In this document: piece after piece, positions 34,982 through 43,996 of the stretch
Layout: each line of letters begins with the position of its first letter
Position numbering within the stretch: the stretch's first letter is position 1
DNA from: Cupriavidus sp. U2
Lineage (GTDB): Bacteria > Pseudomonadota > Gammaproteobacteria > Burkholderiales > Burkholderiaceae
Direction of reading: 5' to 3'
DNA length: 64,000 nucleotides
NCBI RefSeq assembly: GCF_009663685.2
Contig: NZ_RCOG02000022.1
Location: forward strand, 558-64,557
The notes under the pieces: model-generated
Told to the model about the DNA's origin: nothing
The model's database searches: none
What the model saw: only the letters and a program-made list of their open reading frames with translations
Program-made: the position numbers and the translations under genes

Positions 34982-35341
34982 ATGCCAACCATCGTTGCCG
35001 GATTTGCCGAGAGCGGCACGGCCGGGGCCGCGTGTCAGGCGCTTGTCGAGACGTACCCGGGGCTCAACGTGGCCTTGCGGCTGGCTGCCGAGAATGAAAG
35101 GGAAGCGGGTGGCGAAGGCCTTCTGGCGGACCTTCGGAGCCTGATGGTGGAAATCGTAGGGGTGCAGAGCGCCGACGGCGCCGAGCACCCGGATGGATAC
35201 GCGGCACGACTGATCGTGTCCGATGTGCCGGTCACGCAACTGGACGCGGTAAAGGCGCTGCTGTCGGGGCACCGCGCCGTCTTTATCGGCGAACTAGCCG
35301 ATGGGGACGTACGCGAACGAGCGCCCCATGGAACACCGTAA
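34982..35341 (+). CDS. small soluble protein, unknown function
   Basis: 119 residues from the ATG at 34982, which has GGAG six bases upstream. The start MPTIVAGFAESGTAGAACQAL and the later LIVSDVPVTQLDAVKALLSGH suggest an alternating alpha/beta fold like a small ferredoxin-like domain, as in general stress proteins that modulate a helix-strand pattern; this is only an impression. It is divergent from the alcohol dehydrogenase, at the right edge of the stress region. Confidence 0.65.
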   Translation: MPTIVAGFAESGTAGAACQALVETYPGLNVALRLAAENEREAGGEGLLADLRSLMVEIVGVQSADGAEHPDGYAARLIVSDVPVTQLDAVKALLSGHRAVFIGELADGDVRERAPHGTP

Positions 35342-35811
35342 GGCAGAAGCCAGTCCGACCGGGTCCGCCGGCGGGTAGGGATCGCCCAAGGCCGTGGCAA
35401 GGACGCACTGGCTCACCAGAACAAGCCATGGCGGCACCGGCCTGCAGGGCCCGTACGGGTGCGCCCTGTGACGGCCGCCTGACCACGCCATCGCCGCCGT
35501 CCCACCATTCCGCCAAAATTCCGTCGTGGGGAGCCCGCCCGCCGCACGCACCGATTCTGACAATGCAGAAAACGTTAAAAACGGCATTAACGGTTAAAGG
35601 CTCCTCTTAATACGTTTTTTGAAATATTTCATATAGGTTCCCGGGACGCGGATTGTATTCTGAACCCATCGCGATTCCGGCCAGCCGTGCTGGCTCCCTG
35701 CATGGGGAAGCATGCCCGTCCAGGCGCGTGACGCCGCCGGCCAGTATCGGGCGCAGCATGCATGCCCGGCTTGCCATTCACTGCAATCGTTCCAGCGAGA
35801 GGTTTGCAAGC
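35342..35811. promoter_or_regulatory. long AT-rich upstream region of the autotransporter
   Basis: 470 bases. The first half is GC-rich with no gene I can support. Between about 35570 and 35645 the sequence turns AT-rich: TTAACGGTTAA (palindrome) at about 35587-35597 and the perfect palindrome TGAAATATTTCA at 35620-35631, then TATAGG. These are probable promoter and operator elements for the autotransporter. Confidence 0.5.
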
Positions 35812-38800
35812 ATGGTCAGATGCCGGTCCTGCGCCCGATACCCATTCCTCATCGTCGCCGTGTGCATGGCGCCCGGTGTTGTCAGATCCGCGCTGGCCGC
35901 CACGTACGGCCCGGGGACGATCACCACGCCAATCATTGTCAGCTCCGCCGACGGGACGGTGGCCGGGTCAACGACGATAACGGTCACGGGCAACGGCGTC
36001 AAAATCAATAGCGGCCGGACGGCAACGCTGGACCCGACGTTCGGGGCCTCGCCGGGCCCGATCGTCCTCAACGCCTCCGGCTATGGCCTGTATGTGTATG
36101 GCGGAACCGGTGTTATCAGCCCTGGGACGGGCGGGGTATCGATCACGACCACAGGAACCGGCAACAGTTCCACGGGCATTCTCGTCCAGACCGTTGGAGC
36201 GGCCGGCGGCACCTTGAATGCAGACGGCGTTTCGATCACGACGAACGGGAGCAGCGCGACCGGCCTTTGGCTGTACGGTACCGGCGCCAATGCCACGGTA
36301 AGCCATGCACGCATCGCGACGGGCGGGGCAAGCGGCGCATCGACGCTGGCATACGGCATGATGGTGAACGGCGGCGCCGGCGGATCGATATCGAACTCGA
36401 CTATTTCGACGACCGGCCCGGGCGGGTTTGGCGTCTACGTGGCGGGCGCCGGCAGCAGGGCATCTGTCACCAACGTCGATATCACGACGGCGGGCAGCAC
36501 GTTCCTATCGGGCACCGAGAACGGCGCCTACGGCGTCGTGGCGTCCAGCGGTGCGGCGGTCACGGTCAATGGGGGAAGCGTCACGACATCGGGCGCTTTT
36601 GCGGGCATCACGGGCGCCTACGGCGTCTTCGTCAAGGATGCAGGATCGAGCGGCATCGTATCGGGCACGACGATCACGACCACAGGCCAGATCGGCGGTG
36701 CCATCAATGCGCGGCTTGGCGGGACCGTGCAGGCCGATCACGTGACACTCAGCACCTCGGGCGAGGTCGCCGCCGGAAACATCGGTTCCTATGGCTTCAA
36801 CATGCAGGAAGGGTCCAGCGGCACGCTCACTGCCAGCTCGATCAAGACCTATGGCACGACGGGCGTCGGCCTGCGGGCCTCGGAGTCGTCATCGATCAAC
36901 GCAAGTACCACAACCGTGGAAACGTTCGGTACAAGCGGCACCGGGGCGTCGGCATCTGTCGGCGGCAATATCACGGTGAACGACACACAGTTTCAGACCC
37001 ATGGCACGAGCGCCGCCGGGTTGCTGGCCTCGGGCACCAACGCGGCGGGCAACAGCCCATCGCGTGTGACGGCGACGGGTGGCAGCATTGCGAGCAGCGG
37101 TGCCTGGGCGCACGGGGCCGTGGCGCGGGGTGGCGGTGCGATATCGCTCGACACCGTTCCGGTCACGACATCGAACCAGCACGCTATTGGCCTGGCCGCG
37201 ACCGGCGCGAACAGCCAGTTGCAGGCGAATGGCGGCAGCGTGACGACCACGGGGCTGGACGGCCACGGGGCCTATGCGGAGCAGGGCGGCCTGCTGACGC
37301 TCAATGGGACGACGATCGCCACCAGCGGCGATGGTGCCCATGGTCTGGTGGTGGATACCGCCGCCACCGCCATCGTCCGGCCTGCCGCCGGCGGCGGCAA
37401 TGCTTCGCTTGCCACGACCGGCGCCAATGCCGACGTCGTGCGTGTCGGCAGCGGGGGACTCTTCACCGCGACGGGGGCCACGCTTCATGCGTCGGGGACT
37501 GGGGCCAATGGACTGACACTGATTGGTGGCACCGGGTCGGTCGGCCTTGGCACGATCCTGACCGGCGCAAGGGACGGCGCGGCCGATGCCAATGGCGGTG
37601 AATCCGAGCTGCTGCTGGCGCCCGCGTCTGTGATCGCGCCATCGCTGCTGCCGAAGGCCACCACGCCGCTGTCCGTGGAAACGGCCAACCTGACGGATAC
37701 CGTGCTGAAGTCCGATCAGGGGGCCGCCATCGCTGTCATCGGACCGGACGCCACCGTCAACCTGACGCGCTCCACGGTCTCCGGCGCCACGGCGCTGCTG
37801 ACCGTCTCGGCCGATGCGGCCGGCCCCGGCGTGGCCGTGGTCAACGCCGACGCTTCCACCTTGACCGGCGCCGCGCTCACCGATGCGGCCAGCACATCGA
37901 CACTTAATCTGGCAAACGCCAGCACCTGGCATGTCACGGCGAACTCCACGCTGACAAACCTTGCCAACAATGCCAGCCTGATTGCGTTCACGCCGCCGGC
38001 AACGGGAGGATTCAAGACGCTGACCGCCCGGCACTACAGCGGCACGGGTGGCGTCATCGCGCTGAACACGGTGCTGGGCGCGGACGGCTCCGCATCGGAC
38101 AAGCTGGTGATCCATGGCGGCACGGCCAGCGGCACGACCGGCCTGCGGGTGGCAAACGCCGGCGGCGCTGGGGCGCTGACCGTCGCCAACGGTATCCAGG
38201 TCGTGGACGCCATCCAGGGCGGCACCACTGCCGCCGATGCCTTTGCGCTCGATGGCCGGGCCGTCGCCGGTGCCTACGAGTATCGGCTGTTTCGTGGCAG
38301 TGTGGATGGGTCCAACGCGGATGCGTGGTATCTGCGTTCGGAGGCGGCGTCGCCAGCCCCCGATCCGCTCTATCGCCCGGAGATCGCCGCGTACCTTGCC
38401 AACCAGCGGCTGGTGGGGGAGATGTTCGTGCATAGCCTGCACGACCGCCTGGGAGAGCCGCAGTACGTCGAGGGCCAGGGCTTCAACCCGGAGCAGGACA
38501 AGCCGCGCGCCGGCTGGCTGCGGGTGGTGGGCAACTGGCAAGGCAGCAAGAGCGCCAACGGCATCTTCACCGCGCGCACCAACTCCTTCCTGTTGCATGG
38601 TGGCGCCGAGCTTGCCAAGTGGAAGGTATTCAGTGACGGGGGGGATCGCGGTCACCTGGGCCTGATGGGCAGCTACGGCTACGCCAATACCAACGCGTCC
38701 GCGCGGGGGAACCCGTTCTCCGCAAAGGGCACGGTCGAAGGCTGGAGCGTGGGCGGGTATGGCACCTGGTACCAGAACGACGAGCACAAGCTCGGGGCCT

Positions 38801-39327
38801 ACGTGGACACGTGGTTCCAGTACGGCTGGTTCACCAACCATGTCGACGGGCAATACCTGCCATCGGTCCGTTACAACGCCCAGGGCTGGGCCGCGTCGGG
38901 CGAGACCGGCTATGCGGTGCCGCTTCGCAATGACTGGGTGATCGAGCCGCAGGGGCAACTGATCTATGTGGGCTACAACGAGTCGGACGTCACCGAGCCG
39001 AACGGCACCAGTGTCCGGGGCGCCAATGCCCACGGCTGGATCACGCGCCTCGGTGCGCGCTTGCACCGAACCTTCCTGCGTGCGGAGGATCGCAAGATCC
39101 AGCCGTATCTGACGCTCAACTGGTGGCACACCAGCGTATCGAGCAGCATATCGTTCAACGACCTGCCGCTGGGCAGCATGTATCCGAGCAACCGTTATGA
39201 AGTGAAGCTTGGCGTGAATGACGATCTGGGAAAACGCTGGACGGCATGGAGCAACGTGTCAGGCGCGTGGGGCGCGCAGAGCTTCTACCAGTATGCACTC
39301 AGGGTCGGTGTGAAGTACGCGTGGTAG
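35812..39327 (+). CDS. AidA-like autotransporter adhesin (type Va secretion)
   Basis: About 1171 residues from the ATG at 35812 (GAGAGG upstream); the frame stays open from 35653. A signal peptide ends near SALA-A. The passenger (about 30-850) is made of repeated short beta-turns rich in G, T, S, A and N (many T-T-G, S-G and N-G pairs), as in right-handed beta-helix passengers. A pertactin-like junction follows (about 700-850; LTARHYSGTGGVIALNTVLG). From about 880 to the end comes the beta-barrel, with GWLRVVGNWQG, FLLHGGAELAKWKV and a final tryptophan. It should expose an adhesin at the cell surface. No RGD or protease motif seen. Confidence 0.92.
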   Translation: MVRCRSCARYPFLIVAVCMAPGVVRSALAATYGPGTITTPIIVSSADGTVAGSTTITVTGNGVKINSGRTATLDPTFGASPGPIVLNASGYGLYVYGGTGVISPGTGGVSITTTGTGNSSTGILVQTVGAAGGTLNADGVSITTNGSSATGLWLYGTGANATVSHARIATGGASGASTLAYGMMVNGGAGGSISNSTISTTGPGGFGVYVAGAGSRASVTNVDITTAGSTFLSGTENGAYGVVASSGAAVTVNGGSVTTSGAFAGITGAYGVFVKDAGSSGIVSGTTITTTGQIGGAINARLGGTVQADHVTLSTSGEVAAGNIGSYGFNMQEGSSGTLTASSIKTYGTTGVGLRASESSSINASTTTVETFGTSGTGASASVGGNITVNDTQFQTHGTSAAGLLASGTNAAGNSPSRVTATGGSIASSGAWAHGAVARGGGAISLDTVPVTTSNQHAIGLAATGANSQLQANGGSVTTTGLDGHGAYAEQGGLLTLNGTTIATSGDGAHGLVVDTAATAIVRPAAGGGNASLATTGANADVVRVGSGGLFTATGATLHASGTGANGLTLIGGTGSVGLGTILTGARDGAADANGGESELLLAPASVIAPSLLPKATTPLSVETANLTDTVLKSDQGAAIAVIGPDATVNLTRSTVSGATALLTVSADAAGPGVAVVNADASTLTGAALTDAASTSTLNLANASTWHVTANSTLTNLANNASLIAFTPPATGGFKTLTARHYSGTGGVIALNTVLGADGSASDKLVIHGGTASGTTGLRVANAGGAGALTVANGIQVVDAIQGGTTAADAFALDGRAVAGAYEYRLFRGSVDGSNADAWYLRSEAASPAPDPLYRPEIAAYLANQRLVGEMFVHSLHDRLGEPQYVEGQGFNPEQDKPRAGWLRVVGNWQGSKSANGIFTARTNSFLLHGGAELAKWKVFSDGGDRGHLGLMGSYGYANTNASARGNPFSAKGTVEGWSVGGYGTWYQNDEHKLGAYVDTWFQYGWFTNHVDGQYLPSVRYNAQGWAASGETGYAVPLRNDWVIEPQGQLIYVGYNESDVTEPNGTSVRGANAHGWITRLGARLHRTFLRAEDRKIQPYLTLNWWHTSVSSSISFNDLPLGSMYPSNRYEVKLGVNDDLGKRWTAWSNVSGAWGAQSFYQYALRVGVKYAW

Positions 39328-39392
39328 GCGTCGCCCGGGAGGCCAATCACGCGTGTCGGGTGCAGTGATATTGAATGATCCGGGGGATCTCA

Positions 39393-40088
39393 ATGACGAC
39401 TGCAAATGAAATGCTGGTCAGGCATGCGCTGTCCTATGCGCGAGGGATGGGTCGTCCGATCGGTCCCTTCCATCGCGACACCCGCCTGCATCTGGACGAC
39501 GTGGAGATCGCGCGCCATGGCTACAGGACTTCCCAGGTTGTCCGCGTCATGCTGAAGGTATTGCGGACGTGGAACCTGGACGGGTATGTCATCACCGCCG
39601 AGCAAGCCAGCTTGTTCGTGGTGGGCGCCCGCCATCACGACATCGGAAAGATCGGGGTGCCGCCGGAGGTTCTGCATAAGCCCGGGAAATTGAGCCAGGC
39701 CGAATACGGTGCCATGAAGCGGCACACGACGATCGGCAGCGATATCGCCGGGGCGACGCTGCGCGATTGCGCCACGCTGGCCGCGCAACTGCAATCCGTG
39801 GAGGTAGTCGCGCACTACCATCACGAGCGATGGGACGGTTCGGGGTATCCCGCCGGCCTTCGCGGGCGGGACATCCCGCTCTCCGCCCGCATCGTGGCGC
39901 TCGCCGATTCCTACGATGCGATGGTGAGCCCGCGGGTCTATAAGCCGGGCATGCCTCACGAACTGGCCATGGCGGCCATTTGCGCCGGGGCGGGAAGTCT
40001 GTATGACCCGGCTCTGGTCGACGTGTTTGCCGCCGCACTGGCAACGCCACCGTTTCGTCCGGACCCTTTGGCCGCTGGCCGGCCATGA
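39393..40088 (+). CDS. HD-GYP domain phosphodiesterase-like protein
   Basis: 231 residues from the ATG at 39393 (GGGGGA upstream). The full HD-GYP set is visible: ARHHDIGKIGVPPEVLHKPGKL (HD and GxIGVP), KRHTTIGSDI, VAHYHHERWDGSGYPAGLRGRDIPLSARIVALADSYDAM. Such domains hydrolyse cyclic di-GMP. There is no receiver domain, so the protein is a stand-alone output domain with a short N-terminal part. Its location just downstream of the autotransporter could link adhesion with c-di-GMP, which is inference. Confidence 0.9.
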   Translation: MTTANEMLVRHALSYARGMGRPIGPFHRDTRLHLDDVEIARHGYRTSQVVRVMLKVLRTWNLDGYVITAEQASLFVVGARHHDIGKIGVPPEVLHKPGKLSQAEYGAMKRHTTIGSDIAGATLRDCATLAAQLQSVEVVAHYHHERWDGSGYPAGLRGRDIPLSARIVALADSYDAMVSPRVYKPGMPHELAMAAICAGAGSLYDPALVDVFAAALATPPFRPDPLAAGRP

Positions 40089-40247
40089 TCGCCCTGACAC
40101 CTGTCCATTTCTCTTAAATCTCTCCATCAAAACATTCAACATCGGGCCGTCATGGGGCAGCTGCGCCTTGCGATATGCTCGTCCGGCGATTGCCATGCCT
40201 GCCATGATCCACATTGCGGCGCATGCCAACTTCCACGGAGAATCCGC

Positions 40248-41693
40248 ATGACACGTTCCAGGATGATGCTGTTCACGCTGCTGGTAGCGGCATCGACCAG
40301 CAGCTTCGCCCAAGGCGCCACGGGGTATGTATTCGAGCGCGGCTATCCGACTGCGCAGACCACACAGGCCGCACGCAACGATGCGGATTTCCAGCGCGCC
40401 ATGACGGCGTATCGGTTCTGGTATCCGACGGTGTCGGTGGAAGGCATCTTCAACGGCAACCGCGAGTTGGGGATCAAGGATGGAGAGTCATGGGGCATGG
40501 CGGCGGCTGGTCCGCGGCAGGTCGGCTTCACGCTGAATTCCGACACGCCCTATGCATCGGCCGTGATCGACCTGAGTCAGGGGCCGGTCGTCATCGAGTT
40601 GCCGCCCGGCCCCTATATCGGGCTGGTAGACGATCACAACCAGGGTTGGGTGCAGGACGTCGGCCTTCCGGGGCCGGATGCCGGCAAGGGCGGCAAGCAC
40701 CTGGTGGTGCCGGCCGGCTACAAGGGAAAGATCCCCAAGGGCTACCACGTTGGCACGTCGCCGTCCGTAAAGAACCTGTTCGCGGTGCGCGCGCTGCCGG
40801 TCGGCGGAGACCTGCCCCGTGCGCTCAATGCCTTGCGGGCGATCCGGATCTACCCGCTGTCGTCGGCGGCGAGTCCGGTGCCGCTGAAGCTGGTCGATAC
40901 GACCGAGCAGCGCATGGACAGCTCGTCGCTGCGCTGGGAAGGCAATCTCCAGTTCTGGCAGGTGTTGCAGAAGATCATCGACGAGGAACGGATCGTGCCG
41001 CAATTCCTGCCCATGTACGGCTTGCTGGCCGAACTGGGTATCGAGAAAGGCAAGCCGTTCCATCCCGATGCACGCATGAAGGACATCCTGGAGCGCGCGG
41101 CCAGGGCCGGGCGCGACCAGATGCTGGTGTCGGCCTTCGATAGCGCCCGCCCCGACCGGGTGAACTGGCCTGACCGGAAGTGGGAGTGGGTCGGCCTGAC
41201 GCCGGGCAGCGCGCAGTTCGAGACGCCGGCAGGCATGGATCTGGAATCGCGCGACCGCTGGTTTGCCCAGGCCATCGTCACGTCGCCCGCCATGTTCCGG
41301 CGCAGCGCCGGCGCCAGTTCGCTGTACTGGATGGCCGTGCGCGACGGCAGCGGGGCATTCCTCGATGGCGGCAAGCACTACAAGGTGACCTTGCCCCAGC
41401 CAGTGCCCGGCAAGCTGTTCTGGTCGATCACCATCTACGATGCCGAAACGCGCTCGCAGGTGCAGACCGACCAGGACAAGGCAGCGCTGCGCTCCTTGTT
41501 TGAACTCAAGGATGTGCCGACCGACGCCCCGCTGGATCTCTATGTGGGCCCGACCGCGCCGGCCGGCAAGGAAGGCCGCTGGATCAAGACCACGCCGGGC
41601 AAGGGATGGTTTGCCTACATCCGCATCTACGGCCCGGAGGCGGCGGCATTCGACAAGAGCTGGAAGCCGGGCGACTTCGAACCGCTGAAGTGA
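40248..41693 (+). CDS. DUF1254/DUF1214 domain protein, exported
   Basis: 481 residues with a signal peptide (cleavage after about residue 22, SSFAQG). The N-terminal DUF1254 part has AYRFWYPTVSVEGIFNGNRE and NSDTPYASAVIDLSQGPVVIELPPGPY; the C-terminal DUF1214 part has GKHYKVTLPQPVPGKLFWSITIYDAETRS and DLYVGPTAPAGKEGRWIKT. Function in the family is unknown. The stop codon lies in a 13-base direct repeat (41686-41711) that repeats TGAAGTGAGCCGG. The start is preceded by CGGAG. Confidence 0.92.
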   Translation: MTRSRMMLFTLLVAASTSSFAQGATGYVFERGYPTAQTTQAARNDADFQRAMTAYRFWYPTVSVEGIFNGNRELGIKDGESWGMAAAGPRQVGFTLNSDTPYASAVIDLSQGPVVIELPPGPYIGLVDDHNQGWVQDVGLPGPDAGKGGKHLVVPAGYKGKIPKGYHVGTSPSVKNLFAVRALPVGGDLPRALNALRAIRIYPLSSAASPVPLKLVDTTEQRMDSSSLRWEGNLQFWQVLQKIIDEERIVPQFLPMYGLLAELGIEKGKPFHPDARMKDILERAARAGRDQMLVSAFDSARPDRVNWPDRKWEWVGLTPGSAQFETPAGMDLESRDRWFAQAIVTSPAMFRRSAGASSLYWMAVRDGSGAFLDGGKHYKVTLPQPVPGKLFWSITIYDAETRSQVQTDQDKAALRSLFELKDVPTDAPLDLYVGPTAPAGKEGRWIKTTPGKGWFAYIRIYGPEAAAFDKSWKPGDFEPLK

Positions 41694-41789
41694 GCCGGTG
41701 AAGTGAGCCGGCCGCTGCCTGCAGGCCCGATATGAGCGAACGGGGCGCGGCGATGCCGGCAGTGACGCCGGCAGCCGCCGGGGCCTCGC

Positions 41790-42947
41790 CTAGCGCCGCC
41801 CACCCCGGCCGCCGCCGCCGAATCCACGTCCACCACCACCACCACGGAAGCCGCCGGCATTTCCACGCGAGCCTGAGCCCAGGCTCGAATTGCCGCGGTT
41901 CATGTCGCGTTGCATCTCGCCACGGCCATTGCCGACGCCATTGAACCCGCTGTCACGGCCCGCGGTGCCGTCGCGGCCCCGGAATCCATTGCGGGCTTCC
42001 GCGCCGGGCGAACTGCGTCCGAACCGCTCGCGCGACGCGTTATCGCGGTAGGCCACGCCCTGGCGATGGCGGGCGTCATGCTGCCAGCGGTCTCCGCTCA
42101 GCTTGCTGGCATCGAAGTTTCGGTCGATATTGCGGGCCTTGTGATGTTCGACATGGACGTTGTTGTTGTTCCAGTCGCAGTTGCCGAAGATCGCCGCTGC
42201 CGTGATCAGCCCCACGCCGAACGCGATGCCCGAGCCGTAGCCGGGATAGTAGGCGGGGTAGGGCGGCCAGTAGTAGTACGGGTACGCGGGATAGGCCCAC
42301 GGGCCGTACACGACGCCAGGGTCGTACGCCGGCACGTAGATGGTCTGCGGGTTGGCGGGCTCGATGATCACGACGCTCTGGCCCGTCGCGGTGGTCTGGG
42401 TGGTGACCGTCTGCTGGGCGTTGGACTGCAGGTTGCCGGCCTGCCGCGCCTTGGCGCGCAGCCGCTGGATGGCATCGAAGACATCCTTCTGCTGCGCCAG
42501 GAAGGCATCGCCCAGATTCTGCGTCCAGTCGATCTTGTCGTTCATCGGCTCCAGCACCTGCGGAAAGGCCAGCATCGACTTGACGCTGGCATCCCACGGC
42601 TCGTTTTGCGCGGCCTGGATGGCGGCGTCGCCTTTCAGGTCCGGATGGGCCTTCAGCCAGCGGGCGGCCAGGACGATTTCCATCGGGTAGGTGGATGCCA
42701 TCAGCACCTGGGACAGCAGGCTGTCCGGATACAGGGCGATGGGCGCCACCAGCGCCTCGATCTCCTCGGGCTTGTACGCGGCACCGGCCGGTTTCTGCAC
42801 GGCGGCCAGGCGGGCCTGGTCCAGTTGGGCCTGGGCAGACGTCTGCGATGGCGCGGCGCTGTCCGGGGCGGCCGTCGATGGCGGGTTCGTCTGGCACCCC
42901 GCCAGCATCAGCGCCATGCAGCCCGTAGCGATGGCCATGCGCTTCAT
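41790..42947 (-). CDS. DUF3300 lipoprotein
   Basis: 385 residues. Signal peptide with lipobox (MALMLAGC), so it is probably anchored in the membrane by Cys18. DUF3300 follows (about 60-270): PEEIEALVAPIALYPDSLLSQVLMASTYP, then QTIYVPAYDPGVVYGPWAYP and a Pro/Tyr-rich run. The C-terminal 70 residues are Arg/Gly/Asn-rich, ending in repeated GGGGRGFGGGG. Its ATG overlaps the stop of the DUF2950 gene by four bases (ATGA), so translation is coupled. Function unknown; the pair DUF3300/DUF2950 is conserved in proteobacteria. Confidence 0.93.
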   Translation of the reverse strand: MKRMAIATGCMALMLAGCQTNPPSTAAPDSAAPSQTSAQAQLDQARLAAVQKPAGAAYKPEEIEALVAPIALYPDSLLSQVLMASTYPMEIVLAARWLKAHPDLKGDAAIQAAQNEPWDASVKSMLAFPQVLEPMNDKIDWTQNLGDAFLAQQKDVFDAIQRLRAKARQAGNLQSNAQQTVTTQTTATGQSVVIIEPANPQTIYVPAYDPGVVYGPWAYPAYPYYYWPPYPAYYPGYGSGIAFGVGLITAAAIFGNCDWNNNNVHVEHHKARNIDRNFDASKLSGDRWQHDARHRQGVAYRDNASRERFGRSSPGAEARNGFRGRDGTAGRDSGFNGVGNGRGEMQRDMNRGNSSLGSGSRGNAGGFRGGGGGRGFGGGGRGGRR

Positions 42948-43852
42948 GGGGATACCCGCCTCCAGCCCGGGGCTGGATCGAAGGTCTGGGTGGCGGACGC
43001 CTTCATGTCGGTCTGCGGGCCGAGATTGCGTTCATAGACGATGCCGAGGTGATTCACCATGAACGTCATCACGCCGGTGTCGCCATAGCGCACGGGCCAG
43101 GCGATCACCGCGAAGCCTCCGAATAGCTTGCCGTCCACCATGTAGTTCATCGCGCCGGACTGGGCATGCTTGCCCTGTGCCGTGAGCAGCTTGAAGCGAT
43201 ATCCGTTGTAGCCGTCCTCGCTCTGGTTCGGCCGGCTGGCATTGCTGAAGGCCTCGCCAAGCGGGCTCGGCGGCTCGTTGGGCCCGGTCGGCCAGTACAG
43301 GCCGTCGTGCCTGCCCGGCGAACTCGCCAGCTTGCTTGCGTAGACGTGGAGCTTTTCGCCGTCGTGCGTGGTCTCGGCGTAGTCGTCCTGCGCGTCGCGG
43401 ATGGCCAGCAGGGTTTGTATCGCGGCAAGTTCGTTGCGGCCAATGCGGCGCACGCGCATTTCCTGCAGGCCGGCCCGGGTGTCGAATTGCCAGCCCGCGG
43501 GGCGTTTCACCAGCGGGACGGGCAGGGTCCAGCCGTCGTCGCCCACGACGATGAATGCATGGCCATTGGCCGTTCGAACGGTGTGGGACACGTTCCACGC
43601 GCGCACGAACGTCTCGCGGGCCGCGTCGCCGACGGGCGGGACGATGGCCCGGAAGTCATCGCCGAGCATTTGCGTGAGCGCGGGCTGGTCGTCGGCCAGC
43701 ACGGCCTGGCCGAACGCCAGCATGCCGTCCTGGGCTGTGCCGAAAAGCTGCTGGGCCAGCGCCACCTGGGCCAGCAGGGATAACACCGTCGCCAGGCCCC
43801 ACGATCGTGGCGAACCCAGGCGCATCCGGAACGGTCCCGGCCGCATGGTCAT
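42944..43852 (-). CDS. DUF2950 periplasmic protein
   Basis: 302 residues from the ATG at 43852 (GGAAG eight bases upstream; longer frame rejected). A signal peptide ends near ALAQQ. Family landmarks are the early FGTAQDGMLAFGQAVLADD, the RNELAAIQTLLAIRDAQDDYA helix and the C-terminal YNGYRFKLLTAQG, GGFAVIAWPVRYGDTGVMTFMVNHLG. The last gene contact is a four-base overlap with DUF3300. Function unknown; both products are exported and likely act together at the envelope. Confidence 0.92.
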   Translation of the reverse strand: MTMRPGPFRMRLGSPRSWGLATVLSLLAQVALAQQLFGTAQDGMLAFGQAVLADDQPALTQMLGDDFRAIVPPVGDAARETFVRAWNVSHTVRTANGHAFIVVGDDGWTLPVPLVKRPAGWQFDTRAGLQEMRVRRIGRNELAAIQTLLAIRDAQDDYAETTHDGEKLHVYASKLASSPGRHDGLYWPTGPNEPPSPLGEAFSNASRPNQSEDGYNGYRFKLLTAQGKHAQSGAMNYMVDGKLFGGFAVIAWPVRYGDTGVMTFMVNHLGIVYERNLGPQTDMKASATQTFDPAPGWRRVSP

Positions 43853-43996
43853 GTCATGGCTTCCTTTGCGCGTGGTGCCGGACATCGGCTGGCGCGGGCG
43901 GCGGCGCTCCCTGCGGCCCGCCCGCTACTTCATTTTATGGGCGCGCGGACGGGGCGCAATGGCACTTTGGGGTAACCCGTGCGGGCCTTCGGCCAC

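Noticed and set aside
36100..37600. Repeated short motifs in the autotransporter as a CRISPR or satellite array
   Set aside because: The repeats are degenerate Gly/Thr codons in one open frame, with no constant repeat-spacer period.
36267..39129. Long frames on both strands inside the autotransporter gene
   Set aside because: They come from the repeated GC-rich codons of the passenger; only the 35812-39327 frame has a signal peptide and a barrel.
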